Shown piece by piece: positions 52,529 to 61,564 of a stretch of DNA of 64,000 bases. The stretch is from Halolactibacillus miurensis (GTDB taxonomy: Bacteria; Bacillota; Bacilli; Bacillales; Amphibacillaceae). The translations under genes and the position numbers were made by a program. The notes below the pieces were generated by a model. The model was not told where the DNA came from. It worked only from the letters and a program-made list of their open reading frames with translations, and searched no databases. Numbering within the stretch: position 1 is the stretch's first letter; each line of letters begins with the position of its first letter. The stretch spans positions 48,067 through 112,066 of the forward strand of contig NZ_FPAI01000008.1 of assembly GCF_900116255.1 (NCBI RefSeq), read 5' to 3'.

Positions 52529-54027
52529 CGCGTCGTCTCTTTTCTATAGCGACTCGGTGATAATGATGTTTTCTTTTTGAACACTTTACAAAAATAACTA
52601 TGGTCTTGATAACCCACCATACTTCCGACATCGGCAATCGATAAATCATGATTATTCAACAACTCTTTCGCTTTATTAATTCTCACATCCGTGAGGTAAT
52701 CACTAAACCCTTTATTTAAGTGTTGAGAAAAATAACTGGATAAGTACGAGGGATTAAAATGAAAATGGGCACTTAAATCGGTCAGTGACAGTGATTCACT
52801 GTAATGGTCATCAATATAAGCAAGTAGCTGCGTTAAATTATCGTGTTCTTGATTGGACTGCATCACTTGGTTGGTCAGTTCATTGTAGAACTGTTGGAAA
52901 TGAAAATAGGCTTCAACGAGTGTTGTACTATGATTGATCGCATTAAAGTACTGATACTTTTTTTGTTCAAAGTGATCATTCTTGCCTGTTTTATCGGTTA
53001 AGGCCACGACCATGTTAAAAATAATGTTGCCGAGTAAATTCTTTACTTCATTCGGTTCTGATTGGTAGTCTTGTTTTATTGAATTTAGATAGTCGTCCAT
53101 ATATCGAAGGGCCACACCATATTTCTCTTGTTTAAATAACGTCAGAAAAATACTGAGATCAAATGGCTTATTACTTGGAACAAGTACTGGTAAAGCTTGA
53201 TAATCGAGTAACACATGTTCAGATAAAAAGAAATGATAGCGCCGTAACAACTTGATCTCATCATATAAACGCGTAATCTCACGTGCCTCTTTCGCCTTCG
53301 ATGATTGAATGAGTGAGACAGCGTGTGAAGACAGAGCTTCATGTTCATGATTTAAAGCATCAGCCAACCTATCTTCTTCACCAAACAATAGCTGTAACCG
53401 GTGATGGTCATCTCGTTCTAATTCAATGTTATCTACCGACGTCAGCTGCTCAATGGCAACGAGCGGTTCTTCACGTGAAAAATCTGATCGTCTGACTTCC
53501 ACAAAAACAAATACCTGCCCTGAAATAATCTGATTTAACTCATCTAAGTCAGCATCGTGATGATACTTTTTCAAGACTTTGTCTACTTTCGATTTTAATG
53601 ACACATCCATCTGATCTTGTTTAACTGTGTGGCCTTTTAAATCAGCTGTTTTTTCCACACGTTTGAGTGTTTCTAATAGTACTTCACCATCAAGTTTAGG
53701 CTTTAAAATATAATCAATCACGCCGTGTTTAAACGTATCTCTGACATAATCAAAATCGGCATAACTACTTAAGACAATCACTTCGATGGCTGGGTAATGG
53801 GCTTTGATATATTTAATCAAATCCGTCCCGTTCATCACTGGCATCACAATATCGGTAATCACAATATCTGGCTTCAACTCATCAATCAACAGACGGGCTT
53901 CTTCACCGTTTGACGCTTCACCGACGACTTCAAATCCTTCATCTTGCCAGTTGATATAATGCAAGATGCCTTGTCTGATTAATCGTTCATCATCGACAAT
54001 CAATACTTTTGTGAGTGACTTCGGCAT
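52525..54027 (-). CDS. YesN-type response regulator with AraC output domain
   Basis: 500 residues. A receiver domain (about 5-125) has the acidic pocket VDDER, the phosphoacceptor Asp in DIVITDIVMPVMNG and the Lys in YILKPK. A helical middle region follows, then an AraC-type double helix-turn-helix (about 400-498: SLSLTDLSAHFHFNPSYLSSYFSQHLNKGFSDYL, LSIADVGSMVGYQDHSYFCKVFKKKTSLSPSRYR). GGGGGAG lies just before the ATG. The likely target is the promoter of the binding-protein gene. Its own promoter (TATACT around 54066) is weak. Confidence 0.93.
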   Translation of the reverse strand: MPKSLTKVLIVDDERLIRQGILHYINWQDEGFEVVGEASNGEEARLLIDELKPDIVITDIVMPVMNGTDLIKYIKAHYPAIEVIVLSSYADFDYVRDTFKHGVIDYILKPKLDGEVLLETLKRVEKTADLKGHTVKQDQMDVSLKSKVDKVLKKYHHDADLDELNQIISGQVFVFVEVRRSDFSREEPLVAIEQLTSVDNIELERDDHHRLQLLFGEEDRLADALNHEHEALSSHAVSLIQSSKAKEAREITRLYDEIKLLRRYHFFLSEHVLLDYQALPVLVPSNKPFDLSIFLTLFKQEKYGVALRYMDDYLNSIKQDYQSEPNEVKNLLGNIIFNMVVALTDKTGKNDHFEQKKYQYFNAINHSTTLVEAYFHFQQFYNELTNQVMQSNQEHDNLTQLLAYIDDHYSESLSLTDLSAHFHFNPSYLSSYFSQHLNKGFSDYLTDVRINKAKELLNNHDLSIADVGSMVGYQDHSYFCKVFKKKTSLSPSRYRKETTR

Positions 54028-54210
54028 AACATCTCCCCCTTACATACAGAAAAACTTATCACTAGTATAGCACGACTTTTCTGAAATCGTCACGAGTGAT
54101 AGTAAACGTTGTCAACGATTCCACTAGCATCACATACACGATGTCTTCATCATCGTCTAAGACAGCTTTCTCTTTTAGTCGCTTTATATTGAAGCTCTTT
54201 CATCTTTAAT

Positions 54211-54248
54211 GTGAAAAAGCGAAGGAACATTCACCTTCGCTTTTTCAT
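54211..54248 (-). terminator. Terminator of the gldA-dhaKLM operon
   Basis: GAAAAAGCGAAGG...CCTTCGCTTTTTC is a 13-bp perfect stem with its own A/T flanks, downstream of dhaM. Confidence 0.9.
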
Positions 54249-54274
54249 CCATGTATGTGTCTATCTTAACAGCA

Positions 54275-54643
54275 TCACTTGACTTTTAGCGGTGCTAACT
54301 GTGCATCAATGTCTGTTTGTTTATAACCACCTTGGATAAGCGCACAAGCTGTATACGCCCCTTCAATAAAGGCGGCATCGATAATCGTCACGTCTTTATC
54401 CGTCATTTCACTGACCATTTCTAGTGTCATCTTGGCACTGCCTAAGTCATAGAAACAATATAACGTGTCACTATCATTTTGTTCAATCGCCGCTTCAATT
54501 AAAGCATAACTTGAACCAACTTCACCGTCATCAGTCCCACCTGCATAGGTAATCGACACATCCGGTGCACTTTCTTTGAGTAAGCGATACACGCCTTCGG
54601 CAATATGATCGACATGTGACGCAATGACAATGCCTAAACTCAT
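54275..54643 (-). CDS. dhaM: Dihydroxyacetone kinase phosphotransferase subunit DhaM
   Basis: 122 residues, a single EIIA-mannose-like domain as in Gram-positive DhaM. The active-site histidine lies in VIASHVDHIAEGV. YDLGSAKMTLEMV and AAFIEGAYTA are family features. It receives phosphate from HPr of the PTS and passes it to ADP bound on DhaL. Its start overlaps the dhaL stop by 4 nt (ATGA). Confidence 0.93.
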   Translation of the reverse strand: MSLGIVIASHVDHIAEGVYRLLKESAPDVSITYAGGTDDGEVGSSYALIEAAIEQNDSDTLYCFYDLGSAKMTLEMVSEMTDKDVTIIDAAFIEGAYTACALIQGGYKQTDIDAQLAPLKVK

Positions 54644-55224
54644 GCGATAACCTCCTCAATGAGTGCTTCAAATAGATAGCCGCTTGAGACGGCCCCAGGA
54701 TCGAGGGCGCCAATCGAGCGGTCGCCTACATAAGACGCCCGGCCTTTTTTCGCTTTAAGTGGTTTCACATCGAGAAGGGCTTGATCAATAGTCGCTTGAG
54801 AGAACGTCCCTTCTTTTAAAGCCGTTGCGACAGGCTGCCACATATCAATCATCGTCTTATCACCCACATCTGCCTTTCCGCGGTGTTTAATCCCTTCTAG
54901 TCCTGCTTCAATAAGGACACTTAAGTCCCTTGTCTCTTTGGCTTTCTTTGCCATCGCCATAAAGGCAGAGCCGTATAAAGGGCCTGAGGCTCCGCCAACT
55001 TTACTAATGAGTGCCATCGCCGTTTGTTTTAATACGGCCTCTAAGCTTTCATCTGTCACACTTGCCAATTTTTCTTTGACGGCTTCTGTCCCTCTTGCCA
55101 TATTCGAACCGTGATCGCCATCTCCAATCGCTTGATCAAGATCACTTAAATAAGCTTTATTATCTGTTACTTTTCCATGAAAGTTTAATAGCCAGCGCTG
55201 CGCTTGTTCATGTGTTAATTCCAT
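54640..55224 (-). CDS. dhaL: Dihydroxyacetone kinase ADP-binding subunit DhaL
   Basis: 194 residues, all-helical. The Mg-ADP pocket is seen in LDQAIGDGDHGSNMARG and in GGASGPLYGSAFMAM; GDRSIGALDPGAVS closes the fold. It carries the phosphorylated nucleotide that donates to dihydroxyacetone on DhaK. It lies 12 nt downstream of dhaK, with a clear SD (GGAGGAG). Confidence 0.95.
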   Translation of the reverse strand: MELTHEQAQRWLLNFHGKVTDNKAYLSDLDQAIGDGDHGSNMARGTEAVKEKLASVTDESLEAVLKQTAMALISKVGGASGPLYGSAFMAMAKKAKETRDLSVLIEAGLEGIKHRGKADVGDKTMIDMWQPVATALKEGTFSQATIDQALLDVKPLKAKKGRASYVGDRSIGALDPGAVSSGYLFEALIEEVIA

Positions 55225-55236
55225 GCTATCTCCTCC

Positions 55237-56217
55237 TTACCAACTCAAGACATCAACAGGTGATGTGAGTGCTTCTTTGTATGTTTCATCATCTAAATCA
55301 ATCACTGTCAATGATAATCCGGCCATATCAATCGATGTCATAAAGTCGCCGATTTTTTGAAACGTGATCTCAACGTCATACGCTTTTAGTTCGTTGACGA
55401 CGTCGCGGTAAAACACATACAACTCTTGTATCGGCGTCGCACCTAAACCATTCACTAAGAGGCCGATTTTCTTTGTTTCTTTTCGTGTCTCCATCAGTTT
55501 AGTAACCAGTTCTTTTGCGATCTGATGACTTTGTTTTAACTCACTCCGACGATAACCCGGTTCACCATGAATCCCGACACCATACTCCATTTCGTTCGCT
55601 TCTAGCGTAAAACCTGGTTTTCCAACTTCAGGGACGGTCGCCCCAGTTAACGCGACCCCTAACGTGTCGATATGATGAATCAGCGCATCACCTAACTGTT
55701 TTAACTCCGCTAACGTTTTACCTTCACGCGCAAAGTGTCCTAAAATTTTATGCACAAGAATCGTACCAGCGACGCCGCGTTTTCCGGCCGTATACGTACT
55801 ATCTTCGACCGCAATATCATCATCCACAAGAATCGATTCGACTTCGATGTCTTCCATTTCGGCCATCTCTTTTGCCATATCAAAGTTCATCACGTCACCC
55901 GTGTAATTTTTTACAATCAGTAACACACCTTTACCCGTATCACTCGCTTTAATCGCTTCATAGATTTGATCGGGTGTTGGTGACGTGAACATTTCACCAA
56001 GCACAGCTGCCCTGAGCATCCCGTCACCGACAAAACCAGCATGAGCCGGTTCATGACCACTCCCCCCACCTGACACTAATCCAACCGTTGCTTGTTTCTC
56101 TTTCTCAATCACGACGCGGGTATCTTCAATCCTTGTCAGTAAATCACTGTGGGCCAACAGCATGCCTTCTAATAAGTCATCTACAACTAAATGGGGTTCA
56201 TTGATAATTTTTTTCAT
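55237..56217 (-). CDS. dhaK: Dihydroxyacetone kinase substrate-binding subunit DhaK
   Basis: 326 residues from the ATG at 56217 (AGGAGG 7 nt upstream; the frame opens 26 codons earlier). GLVSGGGSGHEPAHAGFVGDGM binds the substrate phosphate region, and the histidine that forms the hemiaminal with dihydroxyacetone lies in YGVGIHGEPGYRR. KRGVAGTILVHK and LLVNGLGATP are conserved. With DhaL and DhaM it makes dihydroxyacetone phosphate at the expense of PEP. It follows gldA in the operon. Confidence 0.95.
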   Translation of the reverse strand: MKKIINEPHLVVDDLLEGMLLAHSDLLTRIEDTRVVIEKEKQATVGLVSGGGSGHEPAHAGFVGDGMLRAAVLGEMFTSPTPDQIYEAIKASDTGKGVLLIVKNYTGDVMNFDMAKEMAEMEDIEVESILVDDDIAVEDSTYTAGKRGVAGTILVHKILGHFAREGKTLAELKQLGDALIHHIDTLGVALTGATVPEVGKPGFTLEANEMEYGVGIHGEPGYRRSELKQSHQIAKELVTKLMETRKETKKIGLLVNGLGATPIQELYVFYRDVVNELKAYDVEITFQKIGDFMTSIDMAGLSLTVIDLDDETYKEALTSPVDVLSW

Positions 56218-56312
56218 CGGTTGTCCTCCTAGATGGTTCAGCCGAGACCATGCGGCCCCGGCTGATATGTTATTTGTCTTTAAATGTTTGGTCATTTTAC
56301 ACGTGTTACCAT

Positions 56313-57419
56313 TTATTCTCCGCGTTTTTTCATGTAGGCTTTCGCATAAACATCGACGGCTTTAATCGCTTGAACGACATCATCAGGTGTCACGGTAAAC
56401 GGCATATTTTTCATCGTTTCTTCTGGTTTAGTCGCCAGTTCACCAATTTTGTATAAGTCCTCATCAGTGGCTTTATCTAGATGCACAGCTTCTAATGTGA
56501 CCGGTAAATCTAACGCCAGGTACAAATCAAGATAGCGCTCGATTTCACTTTGCGTTTTATTTTCTAACACAAGTTGTGTCATTGTGCCGTAGGCCACTTT
56601 TTCCCCGTGTGATAAATGGTGAATGTCCCCGTCGACAGCAGTAAAGCCATTATGAATCGCATGTGCTGCAGCTAGACCTGAATCTTCAAATCCAAGGCCA
56701 CTTAATAACGTATTCGCTTCAACAATCGCATCAAGGGCTGGTGTGACAATCCCTTGTTTATTCGCTTCATAAGCAAGTAAGGCGTAATCGAATAACACCG
56801 CTTCACATTTTTCTGCAATCGCAAATCCTGCAATAGTCGCTTTTCCACCACTCATTGTCTCGCCATTTTTTTGTTTAACGGCACGTGCCTCGACAAGTGT
56901 CGCCAAAGCGTCAGAAATACCTGAAGCAAGCATACGGCTTGGTGCTTTTGCGATGATTGATGTATCCATTAACACGAGATCTGGATTCTTTTTATAGAAT
57001 AAGTATTGTTCAAACGCACCTTCTTCTGTATAAACAACCGACAAACCAGACGTCGGGGCATCCGTTGATGCAAGGGTCGGGAAGATGACAATCGGAACAT
57101 TTAAGTTATTCGCCACTGCTTTAGCCGTATCAAGGGCTTTACCAGCACCCACACCAATTACCGCATCGACGGATTTATCTTGACCAATCTCAGATACACG
57201 ATCGATTTCTTTCATTGAACACTCACCGTTAAATGTCACTTTCGTCACAGTAAAGTCTGATTCTAAGTTACCAACAAGTGTATCCGCTGCGATACTTTGT
57301 ACAAATTCATCGGCTAACACGAGTAAGTTTTCTCCGAAATGTGTTAAATACTGACCTGCGTGATTAAGTAAATCTTTACCTTGAATGTAACGACTTGGGC
57401 TAACAAAAATTTTATCCAT
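56313..57419 (-). CDS. gldA: Glycerol dehydrogenase
   Basis: 368 residues from the ATG at 57419 (AGGAGG 7 nt before it). Iron-containing alcohol dehydrogenase fold: VIGVGAGKALDTAKAVA binds NAD; the zinc ligands are the Asp of ASGISDALATLVEA and the two His of AAAHAIHNGF and HHLSHGEKVAYG. It oxidises glycerol to dihydroxyacetone. It is the first gene of the gldA-dhaK-dhaL-dhaM operon. Two cre-like boxes and a DhaS-type operator stand upstream. Confidence 0.95.
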   Translation of the reverse strand: MDKIFVSPSRYIQGKDLLNHAGQYLTHFGENLLVLADEFVQSIAADTLVGNLESDFTVTKVTFNGECSMKEIDRVSEIGQDKSVDAVIGVGAGKALDTAKAVANNLNVPIVIFPTLASTDAPTSGLSVVYTEEGAFEQYLFYKKNPDLVLMDTSIIAKAPSRMLASGISDALATLVEARAVKQKNGETMSGGKATIAGFAIAEKCEAVLFDYALLAYEANKQGIVTPALDAIVEANTLLSGLGFEDSGLAAAHAIHNGFTAVDGDIHHLSHGEKVAYGTMTQLVLENKTQSEIERYLDLYLALDLPVTLEAVHLDKATDEDLYKIGELATKPEETMKNMPFTVTPDDVVQAIKAVDVYAKAYMKKRGE

Positions 57420-57463
57420 GTGAATCCTCCTAAAGATTTTTTCCAATCTCTACGATTGGTATT

Positions 57464-57511
57464 TGGTAACGCTTTAATCTATACGATTATTGTAGGATGT
57501 AAACGCTTTAT
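57464..57511 (-). promoter_or_regulatory. gldA-dhaKLM promoter with two cre-like boxes
   Basis: On the minus strand TTTACA (57498-57503), 16 nt, TAGATT (57476-57481). TGTAAACGCTTTAT (57498-57511, one mismatch) overlaps the -35, and TGGTAACGCTTTAA (57464-57477, two mismatches) overlaps the -10 and start. Confidence 0.65.
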
Positions 57512-57518
57512 TTGGAAC

Positions 57519-57540
57519 GGACAAAATAGGTCATCTGTCA
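57519..57540. promoter_or_regulatory. Putative DhaS operator
   Basis: GGACA, 12 nt, TGTCA is an inverted repeat in the divergent dhaS/gldA region. As I recall, Lactococcus DhaS binds a palindrome with the same half-sites and the same 12-nt gap (GGACA-N12-TGTCC). It stands 15 nt upstream of the gldA -35, a normal activator position. Confidence 0.7.
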
Positions 57541-57606
57541 AAACGACTATATTTTTTGCTTTATCCGCTTGTCATTTTCAGCTACACTATGGATAGGGTG
57601 ATGCCA

Positions 57607-58167
57607 ATGACAACTTCAATCATTACACAAAAAATGATTGCACAAGCATTAAAAGACTTAATGAACCATCAGGCGTTTCAAAAGATTTCAGTCTCTGACA
57701 TTATGAAGCAGTGTGAGATGCGCCGGCAAACATTTTACTATCATTTTCAAGATAAATATGAACTACTAGCATGGATTTATCAGTCCGATACAAAAGAACA
57801 TATTGCCGACTTTTTAGACTATGAACGGTGGGATACGATTCTTTATCAACTGTTTCATTATTTCTATGATCACCAAACATTTTATAAAAATGCCTTAAGT
57901 GTGACAGAACAAAATGATTTTGGTGATTACCTTTACCATGAATTGCATCAATTATTTATACATGTCATCAAAGATCTAAGTCACCACGCTTCTAGTGAAC
58001 AACTGGATTATCAAGCGAAGTTCTTCGCCCACGGGTTTGTCGGCATGACAAAGGACTGGTTGCTCTCAGGATGTGACGCGTCACCGATCGTGATGCGTGA
58101 TGTTGTTTATGGTTTGCTTGATGAACAACTCAAGATTTCATCACACGAAAGCGAGGAACAACAATGA
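57607..58167 (+). CDS. dhaS: TetR-type transcription activator of the dha operon (DhaS)
   Basis: 186 residues from the ATG at 57607 (AGGGTG upstream; two closer in-frame ATGs at 57601 and 57591 are possible). The N-terminal HTH reads FQKISVSDIMKQCEMRRQTFYYHFQDKYELL, typical of TetR with the YYHF box. The C-terminal ligand domain contains FFAHGFVGMTKDWLLSG, as in DhaS. In Lactococcus lactis DhaS with DhaQ-dihydroxyacetone turns on the dha genes. Here it is divergent from gldA-dhaKLM and overlaps dhaQ by 4 nt. Confidence 0.9.
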   Translation: MTTSIITQKMIAQALKDLMNHQAFQKISVSDIMKQCEMRRQTFYYHFQDKYELLAWIYQSDTKEHIADFLDYERWDTILYQLFHYFYDHQTFYKNALSVTEQNDFGDYLYHELHQLFIHVIKDLSHHASSEQLDYQAKFFAHGFVGMTKDWLLSGCDASPIVMRDVVYGLLDEQLKISSHESEEQQ

Positions 58168-59147
58168 AACACATAATAAATATGAAACAAACAGCGATAA
58201 CATCGATGTTATCAGCCTTTTGGTTTGAACATCAATCGCGGATAAACATCGATTCCGATCATCACATCATTTATCTCCCTGAAACGACGGGCGTGAGCTT
58301 AATCTCTGGTGGCGGAAGTGGTCATGAACCAGCGCATTTCGGCTATGTAGGCGAAGGGATGTTGACGGCCAGTGTCAGCGGTCAACTCTTTACCCCACCT
58401 TTTCCTGCCGCAATTTTAAAAGCGATTACATTGACAGACAACGGGCAAGGAGTTTGTCTTATTGTCAAAAACTTCGCAAGCGATGTGGAAGTTTTCACTG
58501 AAGCGATGCGACAAGCACGTGAGAAAGGACATGACGTTGAGATGGTCATTGTCAGTGATGACGTGTCAATTGATAATAAAACCACTTACTCCAAACGTAA
58601 ACGTGGGGTGGCAGGCACAGTACTGATGCATAAACTACTCGGCTTCTATAATCAACAAGGCAAAACGTTAAAGGAACTGACAGCTATCGCAAACAATATC
58701 TTACCGCATCTCTTCACTTTAGGGGTGGCCTTATCTTCTGCGGAACTACCAAAGACAGCGCCATTTTTTAAGTTGAATAAGGATGAAGTCTATTTCGGTG
58801 TCGGTATTCACGGAGAAAAAGGGTACCGAAAGGAACCGTTTCAATCGTCAGAACAACTCGCGATTGAACTATATAACAAACTCAAGCATTTACACCAATT
58901 TAGACAAGACGATCATTACGCCTTTTTGATTAACGGGCTTGGGGCAACACCGTTACTCGAACAGTATGTTTTTTCGAATGACGTAAGACGCCTAGCGGCG
59001 CTTGATAAGATTACGATTGATTTTTTAAAGACCGGGACGCAACTATCGTCATACAACATGCAAGGTATTTCTTTAACGTGTTTAAAAATCACCGATCCAT
59101 CAATGAAAACAGCCTTACAGGCACCCGTTGATGTGAGCCACTGGTAG
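58164..59147 (+). CDS. dhaQ: DhaK paralogue, co-activator DhaQ
   Basis: 327 residues related to the DhaK of this window (SLISGGGSGHEPAHFGYVGEGM, KRGVAGTVLMHKLLG). The substrate-binding His is kept in FGVGIHGEKGYRK, so it can still form a dihydroxyacetone adduct, but it has no own DhaL partner and sits behind dhaS. This is the layout of L. lactis dhaS-dhaQ, where DhaQ loaded with dihydroxyacetone converts DhaS to an activator. A second kinase subunit is the less likely alternative. Confidence 0.88.
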   Translation: MKHIINMKQTAITSMLSAFWFEHQSRINIDSDHHIIYLPETTGVSLISGGGSGHEPAHFGYVGEGMLTASVSGQLFTPPFPAAILKAITLTDNGQGVCLIVKNFASDVEVFTEAMRQAREKGHDVEMVIVSDDVSIDNKTTYSKRKRGVAGTVLMHKLLGFYNQQGKTLKELTAIANNILPHLFTLGVALSSAELPKTAPFFKLNKDEVYFGVGIHGEKGYRKEPFQSSEQLAIELYNKLKHLHQFRQDDHYAFLINGLGATPLLEQYVFSNDVRRLAALDKITIDFLKTGTQLSSYNMQGISLTCLKITDPSMKTALQAPVDVSHW

Positions 59148-59159
59148 GAGGAGAAAACG

Positions 59160-60071
59160 ATGGAAACAAGTTATGTGACAAGTAAAGACAAGACATTACT
59201 CCATCTTTATCGTTATACGAATGAAAAAACACCGACACTCATTCTTCAATTTGCGCACGGGATGGGGGAACACGCGGGGCGGTATCAAGATTTTTTTAAC
59301 TACTTATCTGAAAGAGGGATTTTTATTTTTGCGCATGATCACCGCGGGCACGGAAAAACAGCTGAGAAAAATGGCATACTGGGTCACTATAGTGATCACG
59401 ATGGTTTTGAAAAAGCGGTGGATGATCTTTTACTCGTCAGTGATTTGATTAAAGAAGCGTATCCAAGAACACCCAAAGTGATCATGGGTCATTCCATGGG
59501 TTCTTTTTTAGTGAGACGCTTTATTGAACGCTATCCAAATGAATGTGACGCGGTTATATTGTCAGGTACCGGCTATCATCAAGGTCTTACTGGAAAGGCG
59601 GGCCAACTATTAAGTTTGATTGAAACGAAACTGTTCAGTAAAACCCACCGCAGTAAAGTGCTTGATGCCTTAAGTTTTGGTCAGTACCAAAAACACTTTA
59701 AAAATAGAGGTAGCTGGCTCTCACGTGATGAGGTTATTGTGAAAGCTTATCAAAATGATCCCTTTAGCGGCTACGTTTCAACGAGTCAGTTTTATCTTGA
59801 CCTGCTCACAGGTATTGAACGCCTTCATAAACAAACGGAAGTGAACAAGGTGAATAAAGACACACCGATTTTATTAATCAGTGGCGATGAAGATCCTGTA
59901 GGTGATTTTTCTGAAGGAGTTAAAAAGGTAGCGGCGGATTATAAACACGCTGGGATTAAGTCTGTTGATGTGATTCTTTATCCAGGTGGACGTCATGAAA
60001 TGTTGTTTGAGACAAATCGAGATGAAGTTGCAGAAGACGTTTATCAGTGGCTGACGAGAACCTTTTCCTAA
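59160..60071 (+). CDS. Monoacylglycerol lipase/lysophospholipase-type alpha/beta hydrolase
   Basis: 303 residues without signal peptide. The nucleophile elbow GHSMGS, the oxyanion region LQFAHGMGEHAGRY and the phrase FAHDHRGHGKTA are typical of the Hydrolase_4 (PldB/monoglyceride lipase) family. The catalytic Asp is probably in SGDEDPVGDF and the His in YPGGRHEMLFE. It follows dhaQ by 12 nt (GGAGG SD), so its product is likely glycerol, which would feed GldA and DhaKLM. The substrate is inferred from family and context. Confidence 0.87.
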   Translation: METSYVTSKDKTLLHLYRYTNEKTPTLILQFAHGMGEHAGRYQDFFNYLSERGIFIFAHDHRGHGKTAEKNGILGHYSDHDGFEKAVDDLLLVSDLIKEAYPRTPKVIMGHSMGSFLVRRFIERYPNECDAVILSGTGYHQGLTGKAGQLLSLIETKLFSKTHRSKVLDALSFGQYQKHFKNRGSWLSRDEVIVKAYQNDPFSGYVSTSQFYLDLLTGIERLHKQTEVNKVNKDTPILLISGDEDPVGDFSEGVKKVAADYKHAGIKSVDVILYPGGRHEMLFETNRDEVAEDVYQWLTRTFS

Positions 60072-60118
60072 TGCTTAGAAAAAGACTTTTTTCATTTAGT
60101 TAACGTAAATATAATTAA

Positions 60119-60166
60119 AAAAGCGTTTCCCAAAGATAGTTTTTTCAATGGGGAAACGCTTTTATA
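60119..60166. terminator. Bidirectional terminator after the dhaSQ-lipase operon
   Basis: AAAGCGTTTCCC...GGGAAACGCTTT forms a 12-bp perfect stem, between convergent genes. Confidence 0.88.
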
Positions 60167-60202
60167 TTGCTTTGAATAATATTTCCTAATAGAAACGCAT
60201 GG

Positions 60203-61564
60203 TTACTGTTTCGGAAGATGAATATGAAACGTTGTGCCTTGATTGGGCTTGCTTTTTACTTCCACTCTTCCTTTATGTGCATCGACTAAAGCTTTCACAA
60301 TAGATAAGCCGATGCCAATGCCACCTGTTTTACGATCACGTGATTTATCTCCGCGGTAAAAACGTTCAAATAAGTGAGCTAAATCGTCTTCACTAATACC
60401 TTTACCTTCATCTTGGACAGTAAAGGTTACCGTCTTAGATGATTCTGATAGTGATAGTTTGACAGATTTCTCTTTATCCGTGTATTGTAGCGCATTATTA
60501 ATTACATTCGTCAGTACTTGTATCAGCTTGTCACGATCGACTGTTACGGAGATCGGTTGATTCGGTACCTCAAGTGATAATTGAATGCTCTTGTCATGGA
60601 AACTTGAGCTAAATTGTTCATACATAAAGCTTAATAATTGATTAGCATTGATTGTTTTCTTATTGAGTTTTATTTCCGGATTTTCTGCGGCAATTAAACT
60701 CTCCAGTTCATTGACTAACCGCACCAGTCGCATCAATTCTTCATGACTTTTTTCGAGTCGGTCTGTTGTCGGCTCAAAGACGCCATCTAGATAAGCTTCT
60801 AATTGAGACCGTAAGGTCGCAAGGGGCGTTCTTAGTTCATGTGCGAAATCAGCGGTAAATTGTTTACGTAAGCGCTCTTGTTTATCTAACGTAAGCGCTA
60901 AGTCATTGACCGCTTCACCGATGTCTTTCATTTCACCAGAGAGCGTTTGAACATCAACTGGTGCTTTTAACTTACGCGCTTTTAAGTCACGTATCGCTTC
61001 GCTTACGACTTTAAAACTTTTGGTCAAACGTTTGGAGAAGAGCGCTGAGAAAAATAGAGCTAAAACAATCGTGATAACAACCGCCAACATAATGTTTCGT
61101 CTAATTTGACTAAAAAAACTAAAGTCAGCCCCAACAAGTTGATTCGGTGAATAGGCGATTAATGTACCAATGGTCGTATTGTTTTTTGATAAAGGAATGG
61201 TTGTTTCATTTAATTCAACTTCCTCCATCATATGGTTATGCATATGCATACTGCCCATGCGGTTGACCATACGTAAGGTTGTAAGAACACGGTTACCATT
61301 TGCATCATAAAGCTCATAAAACACATCATCACTTTGCGCTTGTTGGCGCATCATACTTTCTAAGTGGGTTGAGACAAGCGACTCGTCTCTTTCATATGTC
61401 TGATAGATTTCTTCTATGATTAAGTCGTGATTTTGAAGACGAGCCTCATCTAAGTAATCACTAAATTGTTGTTCAAAACCAAATAACATCGGGAAGCTCG
61501 TTAACACAATACCAATCACACTGATCAACAGTAAATAGAGAAAGACTTTAGAACGTAATGTCAT
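60203..61564 (-). CDS. Sensor histidine kinase with Met/His-rich extracellular loop
   Basis: 453 residues from the ATG at 61564 (AAAGG upstream), overlapping the response regulator gene by 17 nt. TM1 (about 5-28), an extracellular part (about 30-150), TM2 (about 160-180), HAMP, HisKA with FAHELRTPLATLRSQLEAYL, and HATPase_c (NVINNALQYTD, DEGKGIS, GGIGIGLSIVKALVDAHKG). The extracellular part contains RMVNRMGSMHMHNHMMEE, a cluster of seven Met and three His in 18 residues, which might bind Cu(I), Ag(I) or other metal. A BaeS-like envelope-stress role is an alternative. The gene ends near a terminator shared with the lipase. Confidence 0.92.
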   Translation of the reverse strand: MTLRSKVFLYLLLISVIGIVLTSFPMLFGFEQQFSDYLDEARLQNHDLIIEEIYQTYERDESLVSTHLESMMRQQAQSDDVFYELYDANGNRVLTTLRMVNRMGSMHMHNHMMEEVELNETTIPLSKNNTTIGTLIAYSPNQLVGADFSFFSQIRRNIMLAVVITIVLALFFSALFSKRLTKSFKVVSEAIRDLKARKLKAPVDVQTLSGEMKDIGEAVNDLALTLDKQERLRKQFTADFAHELRTPLATLRSQLEAYLDGVFEPTTDRLEKSHEELMRLVRLVNELESLIAAENPEIKLNKKTINANQLLSFMYEQFSSSFHDKSIQLSLEVPNQPISVTVDRDKLIQVLTNVINNALQYTDKEKSVKLSLSESSKTVTFTVQDEGKGISEDDLAHLFERFYRGDKSRDRKTGGIGIGLSIVKALVDAHKGRVEVKSKPNQGTTFHIHLPKQ

